Assembly (NCBI GenBank): GCA_963277665.1
Contig: OY728160.1
Location: 49,460,605-49,524,604 of the forward strand
Length of the DNA: 64,000 bases
Direction: 5' to 3'
Source: Viscum album
Taxonomy: Eukaryota > Streptophyta > Magnoliopsida > Santalales > Viscaceae
The notes under the pieces were generated by a model. It was not told where the DNA came from and did not search any database. It worked only from the letters and a program-made list of their open reading frames with translations. Position numbers and translations under genes: made by a program. This document shows, piece after piece, positions 61,211 to 64,000 of this stretch (the first letter of the stretch is position 1; each line of letters starts with the position of its first letter).

Positions 61211-62636
61211 TGTAACACCCGAGATTTTTATGAGTAAAATTTTGTTTTTTATATATCATCAAAGGAATATTTCACTACACACTTGCTTGGCTTACATGCA
61301 ATTGCGATCTTCCTCGATAGCTTGCGTCGTACGCAATACCGAGTTTCACTAAACAATGATATGCTATTAAAATATTATTAAAACTAGCCGTTATGAATAG
61401 TAATAACCACTTTTTGAAATTTTATAAATTTTATTTTTCAAAATGGACTTCATTTTTGGATTCGGAATACCGAAATTAGCCTAGGGTGAAATTTTGGTAT
61501 TTTTCTGAAAACTTTCAATTTTTGATGAATAGTGAAACCACTAAGTGGTAGGTTAAAAACTGAATTTTGCATAAAACTTAATTTTACCGCTTCTGTGAAT
61601 GGAATTTTGAAAATCCGACAGACATGTTTAATATCAAGGACTAAAATGTGGTTCAATTAGATGAAAATAATTTTTGGTGAATAGTAACTTTTTACTTTTT
61701 TTTACCATGGTTAATAGTAAACAGGGTAAGTAAGGGTAAATATGATATTACTATTACCCTAACACATGTTCTAATTCTATTGGATAAGTGTAATTCGACC
61801 AAAAGCAACCTTATGAATATAATATGACCATTTAGGTCCACTTGGATTAGATTATGACATTTAATATTATTTTATTTAATGAATAGTTAAAATAGTTAAA
61901 ATCAAAGTTTAATAACTAAAACATTTTTAATATGGGGTTATACATAAGATAAAATCGACTATAAATATTCATTAGAAAGCTAAAAAGCTTTACTACATAA
62001 TGGTATTTTATTCGTAATTTTTAGACATTAAATAATTTAATTTATTTATGACACAATGATGATGCAGGAATTATCTTATTAATGAAATATTGACATAATT
62101 GATGTTATAAACACAAAAATAAATGTAATTTGAGACTTTTTATGCATTACACTAATTTTCTAGGTTACTATAATATATTAGTGTTGATTTAATCAACTTG
62201 GGTCGAACATATAATCCTGTTATGACTTTCACAAAAATCATATATCAAATAATGTCAAAATTGACACAAAATAGTTTTTAAATCAAATATTATATTATTA
62301 ATTATTATTTTATTCCTAAAAATATAAGGTTCGGCCAAATGTCTTAGATAAGGATATATATATTAATAATAAACAATTTGGGGTTCGTTTGGCATGTTAT
62401 AGTAAGTGTATTAACCATATAGTGAAAGAAATCAAAAAGACACGGTAAAAGTTAAATTATTTAACTTAGAGTTAAATCTAATTGATAAGGTTAAAATAAT
62501 ACCCTAAACTTGTCTAAATCCTATTGGTTGATAGGATTTTGGCCCATCCCCACTTTAGCTTCAAAATAAGACCCTTTGGAACCATTATAAACCGATTTTG
62601 ACTTTAATATAAAATAGTATTTTGAGATATTCCTAA

Positions 62637-62668
62637 GGTGCCCCTCTCCTCCCTTATAAAAGGGCACC
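62637..62668 (+). promoter_or_regulatory. TATA box of LTR E flanked by a 7-bp inverted repeat
   Basis: TATAAAAG at 62,655-62,662, preceded by a pyrimidine tract. GGTGCCC (62,637-62,643) and GGGCACC (62,662-62,668) are perfect inverted repeats on either side. LTR C keeps the right arm (GGGCAC) next to its TATA box. This is the most convincing core promoter in the window; the start of transcription would be expected about 30 bp downstream. Confidence 0.7.
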
Positions 62669-62996
62669 TCCTTCCCCTACTCCTCACACCAAATTGAGCT
62701 TTCAAGCTCGGCCAACCCCTGCCATGTTCTCCTCTCCACTTCCCTAGAATAATCCTAGAGGTCCTGGTCTTCTTTAAAGACCAATATTAGTTCCCTAAGT
62801 GGAGGATTCAAAGAAGCGTTCCAAAGAAGAGGTAATATCCATTACCGATCTTTTCAATTTCTTTCTTCTTCAACTTCTTCTTCTTTAGTTGTTTCATGAT
62901 AAAGTAATAAAATCAGTATTAATTACATACTGATATGTTATTATAAATATTAAACAACCCTAATTCACCTTCTATCCATCCTACGGAAAAATAAAA

Positions 62997-63235
62997 TCAC
63001 CACGCGTGCGTAGGTACGGAATACCGTCTCCACGCCGTGGTGTAATCTATTTTCCACCACCACCTTACAAGGATGGGTGTAATGGTGTAATGAGTAAATA
63101 TTTATGATTATTATAAAGTAATATTGATACTGAAATAATATATATATACTCCAATACAATTCCACGATCATAGGAACGATATCATCACTCGTGCATACGT
63201 ACGGAATACCGTCTCCACGATGTGATGCGACTCGT
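62997..63235 (+). repeat. Two subrepeats with intact palindromes in LTR E
   Basis: Cores are at 62,997-63,050 and 63,181-63,235, about 190 bp apart. Both contain tacggaataccgtctccacg, with arms ACGG and CCGT around AATA. A third core, expected about 190 bp further on, is not evident. Confidence 0.8.
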
Positions 63236-63553
63236 TCTACATGATAATCATTACATAGTAATTATATAAATGAATTGAATGAATAAATATGATATATGTT
63301 ACACTAATACCATTCTGGATATAAGGTATCTGTAACCTTAAAAGAAGAATAGGAATTTATTCGGCAAAACACGCATAAGAACAAAAGGCAATAAAGACCC
63401 GAGTAACAAGTAACAATGAAATATTACTAACAAGAAGCTAAGAATATGACCATATATGATATCATATCAATATGTATGATTCTGGAATAAGTCAATAACA
63501 TTATTTAAACCATTATACAGGAGCTTCGGACACGTACAAAGCAAATCGGACCT

Positions 63554-63595
63554 AAGGTAAGGGAAATATCACAATCTCATTTTTATCCGAGATTG
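63554..63595 (+). promoter_or_regulatory. Donor-like site and hairpin block in LTR E
   Basis: AAGGTAAGG (63,554-63,562) matches the plant 5' splice site consensus. It is followed by CAATCTC (63,572-63,578) and GAGATTG (63,589-63,595), a 7-bp stem with a 10-base loop. The same block occurs on the minus strand in LTR D (52,943-52,986) and, with one arm decayed, in LTR C (near 46,755-46,785). Function is unknown; a splice donor or RNA structure is inferred. Confidence 0.45.
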
Positions 63596-64000
63596 TTTAT
63601 TCGTAAGTATTTACTGGGGTGTATTTTATCATCCACATCCATGTTTCATCAATATGTAATATTATTTCCATCCACATACAATTGTTTAAATCCATTTTTA
63701 CCCTTCGGTGAGTTTTTAGTAATATGTATGAAAGGAATCTTTTTTCGTTTTTCGTACGAGGTACTTTTTGACTTTTCCGACAAAAGTACGAAGACTGTTT
63801 TTCTAACTTATACGGCATGAATGGGTTTTTAAAACATTATTTACAAGAAGCTTCCTTTAAAAGTTTTCAAGTTTATTTTTAATCAACTTCTTTTAGTTTT
63901 AAATTGTAAGACATGTTAAGAAAGGAAAATGTTTTTGAAGTGGAAAGGATATTTTCCTCAAGAATGGATTTCAAGTGTTTTATCAAAATTATTTTCCATC

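Larger units (their letters stand above)
61211..64000 (+). repeat. LTR E, plus-oriented long LTR, cut by the window end
   Basis: It starts TGTAACACCCGAGATTTT. It is the best preserved promoter half of the long-LTR family: TATAAAAG at 62,655, two subrepeats with intact palindromes, a donor-like AAGGTAAGG at 63,554 and a hairpin block. It aligns with LTR B at several points, such as 61,480-61,550 against 27,385-27,430 and 63,760-63,800 against 30,040-30,070. The 3' end is outside the window. The overlapping short open frames at 63.6-63.8 kb are not genes. Confidence 0.8.

Overview
The window reads as intergenic heterochromatin of a plant nuclear genome, most likely a flowering plant with a large, repeat-rich genome. 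It is very A+T-rich and has no host gene I can defend. Everything recognisable is decayed Ty3/gypsy LTR retrotransposon sequence: gag zinc knuckles, aspartic protease, reverse transcriptase (RT), RNase H and integrase, all broken by stops and frameshifts. A plant-type primer binding site (PBS) complementary to initiator tRNA-Met (TTGGTATCAGAG) and polypurine tracts (PPT) are also visible. The species cannot be named from the sequence.

Layout. 1-1,325: 3' end of a plus-oriented long terminal repeat (LTR Y). 1,345-8,876: minus-oriented element ZA, with a truncated 3' LTR Z, a 1.3 kb internal region and a 4.9 kb 5' LTR A. 8,877-12,818: remnant of another minus-strand element (E0) with gag, protease and the N-terminal half of RT. 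12,819-24,336: element E1, the most complete one, with 3.6 kb LTRs, PPT, integrase, RNase H, RT, protease, gag and PBS in minus-strand order. 24,337-27,032: no gene, with a possible inverted LTR scrap. 27,033-31,094: plus-oriented LTR B, followed by plus-strand RT/RNase H remnants at 35.5-36.3 kb. 39.6-41.5 kb: gag and protease of an Athila-like element on the plus strand. 45,182-55,418: minus-strand element CD, with two roughly 4 kb LTRs around 2.3 kb that keep only gag traces. 58,002-61,020: a much more G+C-rich LTR (F), with its PBS at 61,024. 61,211 to the window end: 5' part of a younger plus-oriented LTR (E), inserted just behind the PBS of F.

The main hidden structure is that LTRs A, 1, 2, B, C, D and E, in both orientations, are diverged members of one long-LTR family sharing an ordered module. 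A TATA-like box is followed 330-350 bp downstream by two to four diverged repeats spaced about 170-200 bp, whose best copies carry the palindrome ACGGNNNNCCGT. Beyond these lies a block resembling a splice donor (AAGGTAAGG) and, nearer the LTR 3' end, a pyrimidine-rich block ending CAG or TAG that resembles a splice acceptor. I read this as a promoter, repeated leader element and possible LTR-internal intron. Y and Z show only the LTR parts that fall inside them.

The copies differ strongly in decay. F and E keep CpG-rich motifs, while the other copies show many C-to-T and G-to-A type changes, as expected for old methylated repeats. No gene works with another here; all coding remnants are pseudogenes. 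All homology statements are by-eye comparisons within the window or recognition of protein family motifs, and LTR edges are usually uncertain by a few bases.
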